NCBI GenBank assembly: GCA_016630955.3
Contig: CM049995.1
Location: 1,726,413-1,790,412 of the forward strand
DNA from: Didymella arachidicola
Lineage: Eukaryota > Ascomycota > Dothideomycetes > Pleosporales > Didymellaceae
Direction: 5' to 3'
DNA length: 64,000 nucleotides
Positions 1 to 12,464 of this stretch are shown one piece after another; within the stretch, counting starts at the first letter, position 1; each line of letters begins with the position of its first letter. A program made the position numbers and the translations under genes. The notes beneath the pieces were generated by a model, which saw only the letters and a list, made by a program, of their open reading frames with translations, was not told where the DNA came from and did not search any database.

Positions 1-51
1 AAAGGAGCGGCGCTGGCTGGGGCTTTGGGCGCCGCTGCTTTGCTGTTCTAA
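1..51 (+). CDS. 3' end of a probable GPI-anchored or membrane-tailed protein (partial)
   Basis: Frame 1 is open from the window edge to a TAA at 49-51 and encodes 16 residues, KGAALAGALGAAALLF. A small-residue and Leu-rich hydrophobic stretch that ends exactly at the stop is typical of the C-terminal GPI-attachment signal of fungal cell-surface proteins. A C-terminal membrane anchor is an alternative. The rest of the gene lies outside the window, so the protein family is unknown. Confidence 0.4.
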   Translation, partial: KGAALAGALGAAALLF

Positions 52-1064
52 GTAGGCGATGAAGTGGGGGAGTTCGTAGTGCTGCAGAGCTCTGAAAGTT
101 CCATGAGTTGCAGAAGGTCAAGTAAAGGCCTGGAATGAGACGGGATAATCCTGGCTGAAGCTTTGTACGGTCTATTCTACAAGTCTCGAGCGGGCCATTG
201 TATCTACTTCATCGTTATGACGCCTGGCCCTCCTCTTTCTGGCTTCCAATTCTGGGACTTTCTTATCGGATGCGGTTTTGTAGCTGCGGGGATCACATTT
301 GGATTAGCTCTCTGAGATGTGGAAAGTCCGCTCAAGGATGTTCGTATCTTACTGTCAGGCATATTGCAGCTTAACTTTGACAGCCTTTCATACTGACCCC
401 CGCCAATGCATTTGCAGCCGCGCAAATGGTATGCCAGGCGGATAACAACACATCAGCCAACACTTCGAAAATTTCCATGTTCACCTGCATGCATGTATGC
501 GGATACACTACCGTACCTGCAAGTTTTCATCATCAACGATATAGAATAGTCGCCTCACATCAGCATTATCATCACACTTATCGTGCAATACACGACAAGT
601 GTACAACTCGAGAGGCTGGGCGATGACCATAGGAGCCCTTAATCAACTTCGCAGCCGTGCTTGTATAACCTTATACAAGACCGACCCCCCCTGTCCTTCA
701 CCATTCGAAACTATGCATGAGCGGCCAAGACTATATTTGCACCTGAACAATCACGTCACTTCGAGCGGCAAGCGATGAAAGTGAAGACTGTTAGCGCGAA
801 ACAAGCTGCAGCGCACGTCTTTGTTTTTAAGTTTGCTGTCTCGGCCTACTTAGAACGACGCCTTCACTTCACCAGTGCCGAACACCGGTGGAAAACTTTT
901 CTTCCGCTGCCCTCAAAATTGATTCCACTCGCTTGCAGCCAAACGACGAAACGCACACTCAACACTTCCGCAGCACAACCAGTTCGCCTATCTGAGCTCA
1001 ATCGAAATCATCACTGACAGCCTCGCGTAGACATTCTGATAGCCAAGTTCAATCAGTGTCTCTC
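52..1064. other. Intergenic region, no gene seen
   Basis: Between the partial gene and the helicase gene I see only short overlapping open frames without recognisable protein character. The right part presumably holds the promoter and 5' UTR of the downstream helicase gene. No clear TATA box was chosen. Confidence 0.5.
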
Positions 1065-4000
1065 ATGAGTCGACGAGGGGGTAGCTCTGGCCGTGGGAAC
1101 GGCAGAGGCCGCGGTCGAGGACGTGAGACGGAACGACAACGAAACGAGGGCGGTGTTCGTCACCGAATGCCGGGCATCTGCCGCGACTTCGCGAATGGCG
1201 ACTGCAAACGGAACAACTGCCGCTTCTCCCACGATGTAGATGTTAACAACAAGAACAACGGCGATCAGCGACGCGTCAGAGTTGAAGAGACACCAGAACA
1301 ACAGAAAGCGCGCACCCAGTACAGCAGCTGGAAGCGATGCCTCGGTCAAGCGTATTCGCCATCTGACGTCTATAATATGGCGCGCGTCTGGCAGGGCGCA
1401 GTCGATATACTCCACGAAGACGACTGTGATTGGAAGCAGCAACTTCCGCGAGACCTCGATAAGGATGAAGACAGGTGCAATGGGCGTGCGCACATCAAAG
1501 CGCTGCTTGAACGACGAGCCAAGACCAACGACATGGCTGACTTCGTCGAAGTGTCGAACAACTTCCTAACAGTCATCACTCATCCCTCTCTCGTTGATTG
1601 TCTTGCTGTGGATGAATATGTCAGTGGCATCTACAACTTCATCGGCGGGGGCATTGGAACACGAGCAACTATGTTTTTCCTACGTCTCTGCGAAGCCCTC
1701 GTCAGCGTTCACACTGATGGTACCTCTATCTCTCAGACTGCAGCCGAACAAGCGATTACTCGACTGACCGCGGCTTTGTACCACTTGCTCTCTCGTAACT
1801 ATCGCGCGAGACTGCATGACGATCTTGAGGCATTGATCATCGCTTTGGATAACGCAGCGGAGATCATACCAACAAGCCAACCTTCAGTGACGACTACCAT
1901 AGTCAAGCGCTGTATCGCTGATACAAGAGCATTGATAAGTCGCGCAAAGGGTTTAGTCACCGACCAAGACCCAACAGAAGAAGTCTTACGCCCTATTAAA
2001 GCGTCCATGTACCCACGCGAGATCATCATCCCAGCTGATCGACACGACAATGACAGGCTCGACATTTCCAAAATTGAGATTTTCCCCACCCGTGCTGAGC
2101 TGATGAGCGACACGAAGGACTTTCTGCCTTTCACAGACCCGGATCAGCCACACTTCCTGACGGACAAGATTGAGAGACACATCGATACAAATTTTCGTTT
2201 ATATCGACATGACGTATTTGGCGAGCTAAAGAAGGCACTATCTGGTCTCCTGCACGCAGCAACTGACGATCATGTGACATTAGTCAACCCTATATCTCAT
2301 CTTGGGGACATGAGGGCCTACCATTACTCGAACGCACACATTAGCTATGTCAATTTCGAGGCTCGTCGTGGCCTACAAGTGCAGATCTCATTTCAACAGC
2401 CTGCTGCCGCACGCCGCCGACCGGCAATTCAGCGACGCTCGTGGTGGGAAGAGTCCAGGAGACTGGAACCAGGCTCACTACTCTCCTACATCTTCGTCAT
2501 AGGGTCAGTGGTGCAGCATTTGTTCTTCACAGTCACCCAGAAGAGCACGAACCCTGCACAAGAACTTGGTCTTACCGACCGAGAGGTCATGGCTACCGTG
2601 ACAGTCAAACTGACTACCCAGAATCATGCTGCACTTGAGACGCTCATCAGTGCAAGCTGTGGTAATGTCCAGGGTGTGCTTCTTGAGTTTCCCAACGTTC
2701 TACCAGCTACCTTCGTACCTATTCTTGAGAACCTGCAAGACATGCAGCGCTTGGGCCGCTTGAGATTCTCTCAGTGGCTGCTTCCAGATCAACATGAGGA
2801 TTCCTCGAGCTGCAAGGTTTTCCAAGATATCCCTCCGCCAGTCTACGCGAGAGAGGCGAGTTTTGGGTTTCCCCTATCTCCAATCCTGACAACAGGGGTC
2901 ACAAGCGTAGACAGAGCTTTCAGCATTCCTGCGAATGCATCATGTTCAGACCCTGAGCTGATCTCGAAGATTGCATCGAAGACCACCCTTGATGACGGCC
3001 AATGTAGAGCACTAGTGGCAGCGTTGACACGCGAGTTTGCCTTTATACAAGGCCCACCAGGCACCGGAAAGTCATATCTCGGTCTGCAGGTCATGCAGGT
3101 CCTATTGGCAGTCAAAAAGAGAGCTAATCTCGGTCCAATTATTGTAATGTACGTTCATTGATTCAATACTGCCATATTTAACTTCACTAGGTGTGACTAT
3201 ACTGACAGCCTCGTAGTTGCTACACCAATCACGCCCTTGATCAGTTCCTCGAGCATCTCATCAACACCGGCATCAGTAAAGTCATTCGTCTTGGTGGGCA
3301 GAGCAAGTCTGACCTCCTCGAGGGACACAATCTCCGCGAGATTTCGAAATCGCAAGGAAAGACCAGGACCGAGGCATACCAAGCAGCTACGACATATAAT
3401 AGTCTCGAAGACCATGAGAAAGACATCCGCAAGACCCTCGGCCGCCTACACGCGTCGAGCAAGAACCCAGACTGGAAAGGATTAAGTCATCATCTTGCTC
3501 GGAAATACCCTAAGATCCATGCTCAGTTCCAGCAGAGTGACGCGAATAGTTTCACCGTTGTAGGACGCCATCCGTTCGATATCTGGAAACCTGCAAGGTC
3601 ACCTCCAGACACTCAACCTACGATCGACACTGCGGAATTCTCTGGTCTCATCCGCAAAGCAAACCTCACTGTGCATGCCTTGAGTATGACTGAGCGTTGC
3701 GCTCTGATGAACCGCTGGCTGTCCGAGATCCGAGTCGATGCGTTGGCAGACCTCTCTGGGACCCTAGATGACGCCGGTGAGTGTTATAAGACATTGAGAA
3801 ATGTTCACGATGAGGCAGACCGACGAGTTCTATCTGGTGCAGACGTGATCGGTGTGACCACATCTGGACTGGCCAAGAGAATCTCCGTGTTGAAGCATGT
3901 TAATGCCAAAGTCATCATATGCGAAGAGGCTGGTGAGGTCATGGAGCCTCATATCCTCTCAGCTCTGCTGCCAACAGTTGAGCATTGCATCCAGATTGGT

Positions 4001-7000
4001 GATCATGAGCAATTACGTCCCACAATCAACAACTTTCAAGATCTTTCTCTTGAAAGCAAACAGGGTGCGCTGCACTCTCTCGACAAGAGTCAATTCGAAC
4101 GTCTGTCGATCGGCGAGCGCGGCAGACCTCTCATGCCGGTTGCGCAATTGGAAGTCCAACGACGCATGAGACCTGAGGTCTCCACGCTGATTCGTGAAAC
4201 TATTTACCCGAAGTTGATCGATCATGCTTCTACCATCAGGTTGCCAGATGTTGCCGGTATGCGCAAGAATGTCTACTGGCTTAACCACGACCACTTGGAA
4301 GACCAGGACGAGAGCTTTGTGCATCACAACAAGTCAAAATCAAACGAGTGGGAGACTGAAATGGTGCGCGCTCTGGTTCGTCATATCATTCGCCAAGGAG
4401 TTTACAGCAGCAGCGAAATCGCTGTACTCACGCCTTACACCGGACAGCTTCAGAAGCTGCGAACTGCACTGCACAAGCACTATGAGATCATATTGAGTGA
4501 CCGTGATCAAGAAGCTCTGGAGAAGGATGGGTTGACGGGGCCTGGCACGAACATTGACCCAACATCAAGGCTACCTGCGGCCACTCAGCACCATCGACAC
4601 AAACCACTTGAGAAGAGGCACTTGAACGAGCTTCTCCGGGTCGCAACTGTCGACAACTTTCAGGGCGAGGAGGCCAAGATTATTGTCGTATCGCTAGTCC
4701 GCAGTAACAAGGAGGGGAACGTCGGCTTCCTGAAGACTTCCAACCGCATCAATGTTTTGCTCAGCAGAGCTCAGCACGGCATGTACCTGATTGGAAATGT
4801 CGACACATATTCGAATGTGGGTATGTGGCAGAAAGTCATCAGCATGCTTGGAGCTAAGGACTTGGTTGGCCAAGCTCTAGCACTGTGCTGCCCACGTCAC
4901 CCGGACAAGGTCATCGAAATTCGCGGCCCAGATGACTTTGATACCGCTAGCCCTGAGGGTGGGTGCCGAGAGGCATGCATCGATCGACTTGAGTGCGGCC
5001 ATAGCTGTCAAGCAAGCTGTCACTCGGAGGCCATGCACAAGGTTTGGCATTGTGAGATGCCGTGCCAGCGCCGACATGACCCATGCGAGCATCTCTGCCA
5101 GAAAGCCACATGTGGTGACGACTGTGGCAAATGTACGCTCAAGATCGATAATGTGCTGTTACCTTGCGGACACACCCAGGACCAAGTCCCATGTTACAAG
5201 ACTCTTGACCGACACAGTATCCGCTGCGAAGTGCTTGTGCAGAAGGAGGTGCCAGGATGCAAGCACTCCCTCAACATCAAATGCCGCATCAATGTTAGTC
5301 ACGAAAATTATGTCTGTCCGTACCCCTGCGCAGAGATCCTTCCGTGTGGCCATGGCTGTCCTGGGAGCTGCGGCGCATGCAAGAGAGAGAACGCCAAAGG
5401 GCAGATGACCACCCAGCACGCCGACTGTACGAAGGTCTGCGGCCGCAAGCATGGCACTTGCAACCATAACTGTAACAGAAAATGCCACGGAGGAAGTGAC
5501 TGTGGTATTTGCCAGCAGCCTTGTGAGGTATGTTTGCCATTTTCTTGAAGAGTCTGAACGGTCCGTTGCTGATAACTCCAGGTACGATGCAAGCACTCTC
5601 GCTGTCCCCAGAAATGCCACGAGTCCTGCGCACCCTGTATCCAGCCATGTCTTTGGTCTTGTGAGCACCAAGGGGGTTGCACTATGCCATGCTCAGCACC
5701 GTGCAATCGGCTGCCGTGCGACGTACGATGCACGAGGTTGCTTCCTTGCGGACACCAATGTCCGGGACTCTGCGGCGAAGAATGTCCTGCCGATATCTGT
5801 CAGCAGTGCGGTATGCGTGAAGAGGAGGAGCCTGATCTTGTGATGATGTCACTTTACAAGGATATCGACTTGGATGATACTCCCATCGTCGTTCTCGGTT
5901 GCCAAGGGCGACACTTCTTCACCGTCGAGACACTTGATGGTATCATCGGAATGAAGAACGTCTACAGTACCGATGCAATGTCTGGAACTTACTCTGATCT
6001 GGAGGAGAACGAGCAACTGGCGCCCTCGATTCCTCAATGCCCGACATGCAGGGAGCCTGTCCGTCAGTACGCTACTCAACGCTACAACCGACTTGTGAAC
6101 CGCGCAGTCATCGACGAGATGTCGAAACGCTTTGTTGTAAGCGGTCAGCAAGAGCTTCAGCAGCTTGCTAGTCAGCTGCAGAGCGTTGAGCAGAGCTTGG
6201 AGGATACGCGTGCGAAACTGCTCCGTTCCACTTCATCGGAGATACTAAAGGCAATCTCAAACCGATACGTCAAGCTTGGTGAACTCGAGACCAATGTGCG
6301 TAAATTCTTGCAGAGGATGGGTGAGCGCCACAAACCATCACACAAGCTCTATGAGGCCATCATGCACGTCACCTGCAAGCGCGACGACCTCAGCGATACC
6401 ATGGTAAACATGACCCTCGAATCGACTAATTTGAACAACAAGCCCAATAGAGATCAGCGTATCACACTGGGAGGTCAACTCTATCATCTTAAAGTGCGTC
6501 AAGTCACTCTGAACGACAAGTTCGAGCTCCTTCGTGGTTTCAAGTCTTCATCCATGAGCTTCCCAGGCGGATCACCAATCGATCGGAGTGGCTCCTTCCT
6601 GAGCGACTGTGAACAAATCATCAAGACCTGCAAAGACGCTAATACGCCCAAGCTAGCCGTTGAAACGGCGCTCTATTATGCCAACATCGCTCGTTTGCTT
6701 GGCGCCTCTGGCACAGCTATCACCACCAAGATTAAGCAGTACCGAGAATCTGCCAAAGCGCTCCTTGAGGACGCAGAGAAGATGTGTGAGAATGCTTTCC
6801 AAGGTCGTGATCAGCTCAAGGCAGGCGTCGAACAATCACTTCGCCTACTCGGCCGTGAGTTCTACGCTGAGGTCACCAAAGAGGAGATTGAGGCCATCAA
6901 GCGTGCTATGGTAAGCGGTCGCGGCGGTATCGCAACTCACAGTGGGCACTGGTACAACTGCGAGAATGGACATCCAGTAAGTCCTCATCAAGAGAATCGA

Positions 7001-7149
7001 CATAGCTTTGCTGACTTTACTAGTTCGCTATTGGTGAGTGCGGTATGCCTATGCAGCTTGCTCGTTGCCCCGAGTGTGGTGCTCAGGTCGGTGGTCAGAA
7101 TCATCGGGCGGTTGATGGAACTACTCGCGCGCGGGAGATGGAGGGCTGA
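1065..7149 (+). CDS. ZNFX1-like SF1 helicase with NFX1-type zinc fingers
   Basis: Four exons are read: 1065-3148, 3217-5527, 5582-6976 and 7024-7149, giving about 1971 residues. The introns have GTACGT, GTATGT and GTAAGT donors and TAG or CAG acceptors. I start at the ATG at 1065. It opens an RG-rich tail followed by one CCCH finger (CX7CX4CX3H). Upf1-like SF1 helicase motifs follow: Walker A GPPGTGKS (residues 663-670), CYTNHALDQ just after intron 1, motif II CEEAGEV, GDHEQLRP, RRMRPE, VDNFQGEE and NVLLSRAQHG. Next come repeated Cys/His-rich NFX1-type fingers (about 4930-5830), a probable coiled coil, and an RZ-type finger (HWYNC...NGHPF...GEC...CPEC) that is split by intron 3. Animal ZNFX1 has the same domain order and similar length, and works in antiviral sensing and small-RNA inheritance. 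Fission yeast Hrr1 is a related RNAi helicase. A role in RNA silencing or RNA quality control is inferred. Confidence 0.93.
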
Positions 7150-7715
7150 AGTCAATTGTCTCAGGATGTTCGCATAAGGTCGTGAAAATCTTCGTGTCAC
7201 TATCCAGTGAGCAGAACATGATATGAACTGTCTACTTGAAGATGACAGAGTGTGTGTAGTACGGTTGATTGTGGTTCTGCAGCGTATGAGCAAGTGGGTC
7301 TTCCACCGCTCACGTAGCAAATTTGGATACCGGACAACGACGATGAAGTGTATGTGATCCGTTGATATTCTTTCTGATTCTGTTGCCGTGAATTAGTACG
7401 TTGACTATCGCTGAAACTGCTACAATGCTCTGAATGCACCCAATGCCCGAGCAAAAGCAAAAGTCTGTCGCCCTACCCTGAAATGAGCTAACGATAAAAC
7501 AAAGACTGGACCGTTGCTTTAACTCATCTTCGCCCCTCTTTCGTCTCTATACCTCTTATCTCACTCTCAAATCTTCCATGACAAGTTATCTCAGATGCCT
7601 TGGATTCCTCACTTGACTCGACCGACCGCTGTAACTCGCGACGCTGAAGTTCGACGCATCCCGTCATTAGCTACATCGCTCGAAATGATCGTGGTTTGTC
7701 CACACAGCTTCATCA
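7150..7715. other. Convergent intergenic spacer
   Basis: Spacer between the 3' ends of two converging genes. No coding potential or repeat was recognised, and it probably contains both 3' UTRs. Confidence 0.5.
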
Positions 7716-10700
7716 TCATGATTTCAAAAGCTGACCACTCTCCATTGCCATCTCATCTCTGATCCGCGCGACGTCCTCTTCCACGTCTGAAGCCTCGTCC
7801 AAACGCCCTTGCGCTCTCAATGTTTTCGCAAATCCGATCCTAGTGTCCAGCGTAGCCATGTGCCTGTCGCCGAACTTCTTCTTGTGAATCTTTAGGAGCT
7901 GCAAGTGCAGCAATTCAGCCTCATCGAGCCGTCCTAACCTACGATATATCATTGCGAGCCTTGCCTTGCTATCAAGCGTAGAAGGATGTTCGGGGCCCAG
8001 AGTCGACTCGTGCAGCGCAAAGGTATGAGTTTGCAGGCTTAGAGCATCGTCGTATCGCTTTTGATCCGAGTATATAAGTGAAAGTTGTGACATGCCCGTC
8101 AAGGTCTCGAAATGGGAGGGCCCCAGGATGGTTTGACTCGCTTGTACCACTTCGGATTGCAGGGATGAGGCTTCAGACAATCGTCCTTGATGACTGTACG
8201 TAGAGGCTAGATCGCACTTCAGGGTAAGGGTCTCGACATCCAGGTCCGGATATGTCGAATAGCTCTGTAAAACTTCGAGTTGTAGCTGCTCAGCTTCGTC
8301 TAGGCGGCCCTGTTCTCGATAGGTGAGCGCCAGGTTGCTTTTTATTTTTAGTGTTCGTGGATGATTCGCCCCCAACTGATTTTTGTAGACCTCGAGTATC
8401 GTAAGCTCTAGTTCTAGTGCTTCAGAACATCGGCCCTGTAACCGATATGTACTGGCTAGTGAGGCCTTTGCGTTCATTGTTAGCCGATGAACAGGCCCTA
8501 ATATCTTGGTGCAAGCAGTCACTGCTTCTACGAATAGAGCTATAGCTTCTGACCAATGGCACTCGTCACTGTAAAGACCAGCAAGATTGACCATAGTGTT
8601 GAGCGCTTGTCGGCTTTGAGCTCCTAGCGTTTTCACTTGTCCCTGCAGAGCTCTTTGGTACATCTCTTTCGCCTCGATGTATTGACCTGATCCATGTAGA
8701 GTCAGGGCAAGACTATTGAGACTGTCGAGCGTCATCAGATTGTCTTCGCCCCATAAGATCCGCCGGACATCGTAAGAGTCCAGAACGTAGCGGTACGCCT
8801 TGGCGTTATCTCCTCTATCAACCATACGCGATGCAACTTTGAGGGCCAGCGACGCCCAGGCATCCAGCACGTCTTCGTCCCGGGGAATGTTTTTGAGTAT
8901 TGCTTCGGCATGCGGTTGAAGTATTGCGCATACCATTCGATTGTCGTGGTTCTCCACAGGATATTGCTCGTCCATCAATACAATGGCTAGCTCCTTCCAA
9001 TACATGGGCTCTTCATGCCGTTCAAGCCAATCCCGGGTCGCCTGCTGCACAAGCCCATGCATCTCAAAAGATGTGCACGCGGCATTAGGCTCTACGAGAC
9101 AGAAGCTCGTGAGCATGTAGAGGTCGGTCTCGAAATCAGACTGGCCGTGTTCGTGATTGTTTGCGTAGCTCCCCTCAAGAAGCGATCGTGGTATATCTTG
9201 TCGGTCGAAGAGACACATCAAAGAGAGCAGTCGAGCAGCACCTGAACAACGATGGCGAATGTAGTCAAAGGATAACTGCCAGGTCTTCGTGGTCGAATTC
9301 GCCGCTTCAGAATCCCTACGAATGTCCACTTGACCCTCTTCCAATACGCGAATACGATTTTCTTTCAGTACCTCCAGATATTTGGAAATGCTCATGCGCG
9401 GAGTTCGATTGATGAAAGCCGCTGCTTGAGTCAGCGCAAGGGGTATATTATCGAGCACCCTGATCAGAGTAATGGCTACCTCGCTCTTGACAGTGAAGTT
9501 GAACTTCTTGCGGAGCAGTGCACACGCCTCGTCATCATCCATAGGCCCAATTTTGATGATATCGCTTTCTGTATCTGCGACCAGGCAGGCAACTTCGCGG
9601 TTGCGAGTAGTAACAAGAACCGATCCAATGGGCGGTGGTGGCAGGATCTTTGAAAGGAATGATCCTGAAATTCTCGTAGGTGACTGGCTATTTCTGTCAA
9701 ATGGTACTGCATCACCAAAAAGCATGTTCGCGTCATCGGCACTGTCGACAATCAGCAACCACGGCTCCGTTGCGTCGTTGCGCAACCAGGCCGTCACGAG
9801 TTGCACAATGTTAGCTTGTGGATTGTTACGGCCCTGTAAATCAATCGTTTCTGCAATCTCACGGTAGCTTCGGATTATTCTGGCTTCGGTTTCGGCGTGT
9901 ACCCAGAAAACCCACGTTTCGGGTGACTTGTCAAGCACCCGATAAGCGTATTCGACGGCAATCTGGGACTTCCTGTTATGTTGATCAGTGGACAAACGAA
10001 ACAACTGTAGTTCAGGCGAATTACCCAACGCCTCCAAGACCGACGAGGGAAATGCAAGCGGCATGTCTCTCAAATCCATCAGCCATAACGGCCAGGCTCT
10101 TGCGGGATATGAAATCTTTGTCCCGTCGGAAAGGGATGTTAGATTTGCGTCTTGACTTCTCTTGCTCAGGCCGATACTCGGACGCTATATGACATCCCTC
10201 AATTGCATCCAGCAAGCGCCTCAGAGCCTTATCATAGCCCTCCGTATAGATGAATGGTAGCTCTATGTCGAATATGCCGAGGAGTGCATACACCTCATCT
10301 TCTTCCTGAGTAGTTTGGCGTTCAACTGCCCATGAAAGTCTCTCATCGACTCCAAAACTGCTGAGAGGTGCGCCGGACAGTGCTTCTAGGGGTATGTTGG
10401 TGATGTTATGTATCGTTTGTCTCAGTTCGAGGCGAGTGCCTAGGCATGTTCCCTCCCTCGAGAAGAACTCAACGACAGGTGGAGCCAAAAGCTCCTGGAG
10501 GGTCCAACCTCGGGTGAACCAACGACTCTTCCTAAATGCATGTTGCCAAGAAACGTCGGATCTTTGGTCTTTTGATGATGCGGTAGATACATCTGATAAG
10601 TAGACGTAGCACCTGCTTGCGTGCTTGTACCACTGAAACATAGAGTTGATCGCACTTTTCAGCTCTTCGGGATCCTGCTTATCGATACAGCAGGTGTCGA

Positions 10701-10971
10701 CCCAGAAGTATCGCAAGCCATCGCGCTTGGCCTGCTGTGCGCAGAACTGCAGTTTCTTATACCCCCGCTTGCCAGAACGAGGGCGTAATCGGAAGGTCGT
10801 ACGCAGCTTTCTGTACTTGCTGTTTTGATCTTTGACAATGTCATCGTATATGACTTCCTGATCTTTCTCCCAGGTGTGTGAAAGAATAGCGTATGGGGGG
10901 CATTCCTCCTTCGTAGTAAAGTCATGCGTCAATCTGCAAGTGCGGCCATCGGTCGTTTCAAGTAGTCGCAT
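7716..10971 (-). CDS. HET-NB-ARC-TPR protein (fungal NLR type)
   Basis: Two exons on the minus strand, 10971-10025 and 9972-7716, with a 52-nt intron (GTAATT...ACAG), give 1067 residues. The start MRLLETTDG is the usual opening of HET-domain proteins, and the HET core YAILSHTW follows near residue 27. The intron falls inside the Walker A loop: exon 1 ends in GLGGVG and exon 2 continues KSQIA, so the P-loop is residues 311-318. Walker B is WLLIVDSADD (about 387-396). The C-terminal third holds about eight 42-residue TPR units of the type LA.TYR.QGR..EA. Family knowledge: such STAND proteins use the repeats for sensing, NB-ARC for nucleotide-driven oligomerisation, and HET as a cell-death effector in heterokaryon incompatibility or non-self recognition. 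No disruption is visible, so the gene is probably functional. The actual recognition specificity is unknown. Confidence 0.92.
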
Positions 10972-11550
10972 TCTTCAATAGTGCGGCGAGGACGAAGTGG
11001 GAATCCGTATCAAAGTCGCAAGAATCAAGCGGCAGGAAGACTTGGGTACAGTATCATATTGGTGCTCTCCAGCAACAAGCCTGAGTACAAAATTAGTGTT
11101 GAGGCGAGCACAAGAAGCTGACGCAGAAGTAATGCAGGGAATACGGATCATACCATGTGCTAAGTTGAAACAGAAAAAGCATGGCAATCATGCGGCGCAC
11201 CATCTTATAAGGCTGAGCGCGCGCGCGGCTCTGCAGGTCCACACGCAGCAGGGCGCTTATACTGCCCAGATGATTGGACATTGGTGAGACAAGGCTGTAG
11301 GCACCCCAGAAGCGCTACTTGAGACAGAGGAAAGCCAAACAAGGAACGCGCAAAAGGTCGGACGAGGGGGGCGCGACAGACGGAATTCGCGATGAGGACA
11401 GAGTTACGAATTGATTCAGACGACAAGTTGCCATCGAGGAGGCGAATTCTCTACAACACCTCGCTCATGCGCACGGAATGAGGACAACAGTCAGCCTTCG
11501 TGACCGTCTACAACTTTTCAAGCCTTCTCTGCTCACGAGAGTCTCAGCTA

Positions 11551-11567
11551 CCCCCCCCCCCCCCCCC
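11551..11567. repeat. Poly-C tract of 17 bases
   Basis: Uninterrupted run of C (poly-G on the other strand), 17 bases downstream of the stop codon of the small minus-strand gene that begins at 12115. It would lie in the 3' UTR of that gene. The 10972-11550 spacer to its left shows no gene. Confidence 0.9.
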
Positions 11568-11583
11568 TGTTGAGCTTCGACAA

Positions 11584-12115
11584 TCAGGGGTGCGCCTGCG
11601 CAGTCCTCACAGCATCTGCATCGCGGAGGTACTGATTCTCGATGGAGGCCTCCCTGAGCGCGTTCTTCATGGTTTGTCTCTTCTGCGCATCGAGTTTCTT
11701 CTGGAGGTCACCGGTCGAGATCTTGTTTGCGCGTGCCTATGGGGGAACATCAGCTTTGCACCTTGATTGATCATCTGCAGTGCCATATCTCCTGCATACT
11801 GACAGCTTGCAGTGACTCAGCGCAGCATTTCACTCCGTCTGTTCGTGGTTGTAGCGGATGGATATACGCCCGCATCAGCGTCATCTTCCTTCCAGAGGTA
11901 CGCACCTCTGCCGCAGCCCCAGCTGCACGCTTAGGATCGCTCGCCGAATTGCCCTCCCCTAATGTTCGTGGTGGGCCGCCAACAATGCGTTTTGGCGCAT
12001 TCGCGCTCGCACCTGCCGGAACCGAGGCTTTGGTTGCCGGCGCGGGCGCAGAGCCCAGTGTCCGCCCGGGGCTGTCGAAGCCGTCTTTGGACTGCTTGCC
12101 ACACAGATTGCCCAT
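11584..12115 (-). CDS. Small predicted N-myristoylated conserved fungal protein
   Basis: Two exons, 12115-11906 and 11736-11584, join in phase 0 across a 169-nt intron (GTGCGT...ATAG) and encode about 120 residues. The start MGNLCGKQSKD carries Gly2 and Ser/Lys positions expected for N-myristoylation, with Cys5 as a possible palmitoylation site. Two copies of the motif PGRTLG/PPRTLG appear in the first 60 residues. Exon 2 encodes a basic, probably helical segment containing LQKKLDAQKRQ and ending ...RTAQAHP. From memory, short fungal proteins with this MGN.CGK start, GRTLG motifs and helical Q/K-rich tail recur in Pezizomycotina; no function is known to me. The exon junction is supported by continuity of the AAAE/ARANK segment. 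Membrane attachment is inferred. Confidence 0.65.
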
Positions 12116-12464
12116 GAATGCCGCAAGATGTTGAATTAAGAGTGGGAGGGGGAGACAGAACGTGGAGAGCTGGCGGAGGCGGAGAGGCGGAGGTAGCCTC
12201 AAGTGTTGGTTGGCGGGGGAGTGGCTGTGCGTGCCGTATGCCGAAAGCTGCCAAGGATCTGGATTGAGGACAGATGCTCAAGGTTCACAAGTTGCCTCAG
12301 TCAAGTTGAGAGACATTATCGTGGAATGACTCTAGCCGTTTCATTGTTGGTCATGTATGTTGGTTAGGTATGACGGCGGGCAGATGTTTCGTGAGACATT
12401 GTTGGTGTTTGACGCTCGGCGTTTGACAGGTGATCGAGCTCGAACCAAGGCTGGAAGTACCATA
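12116..12464. other. Upstream region of the small myristoylated-protein gene
   Basis: Presumed promoter and 5' UTR for the minus-strand gene starting at 12115, ending at the TA target site of Pogo-1 (12463-12464). No other gene is seen. Confidence 0.4.
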
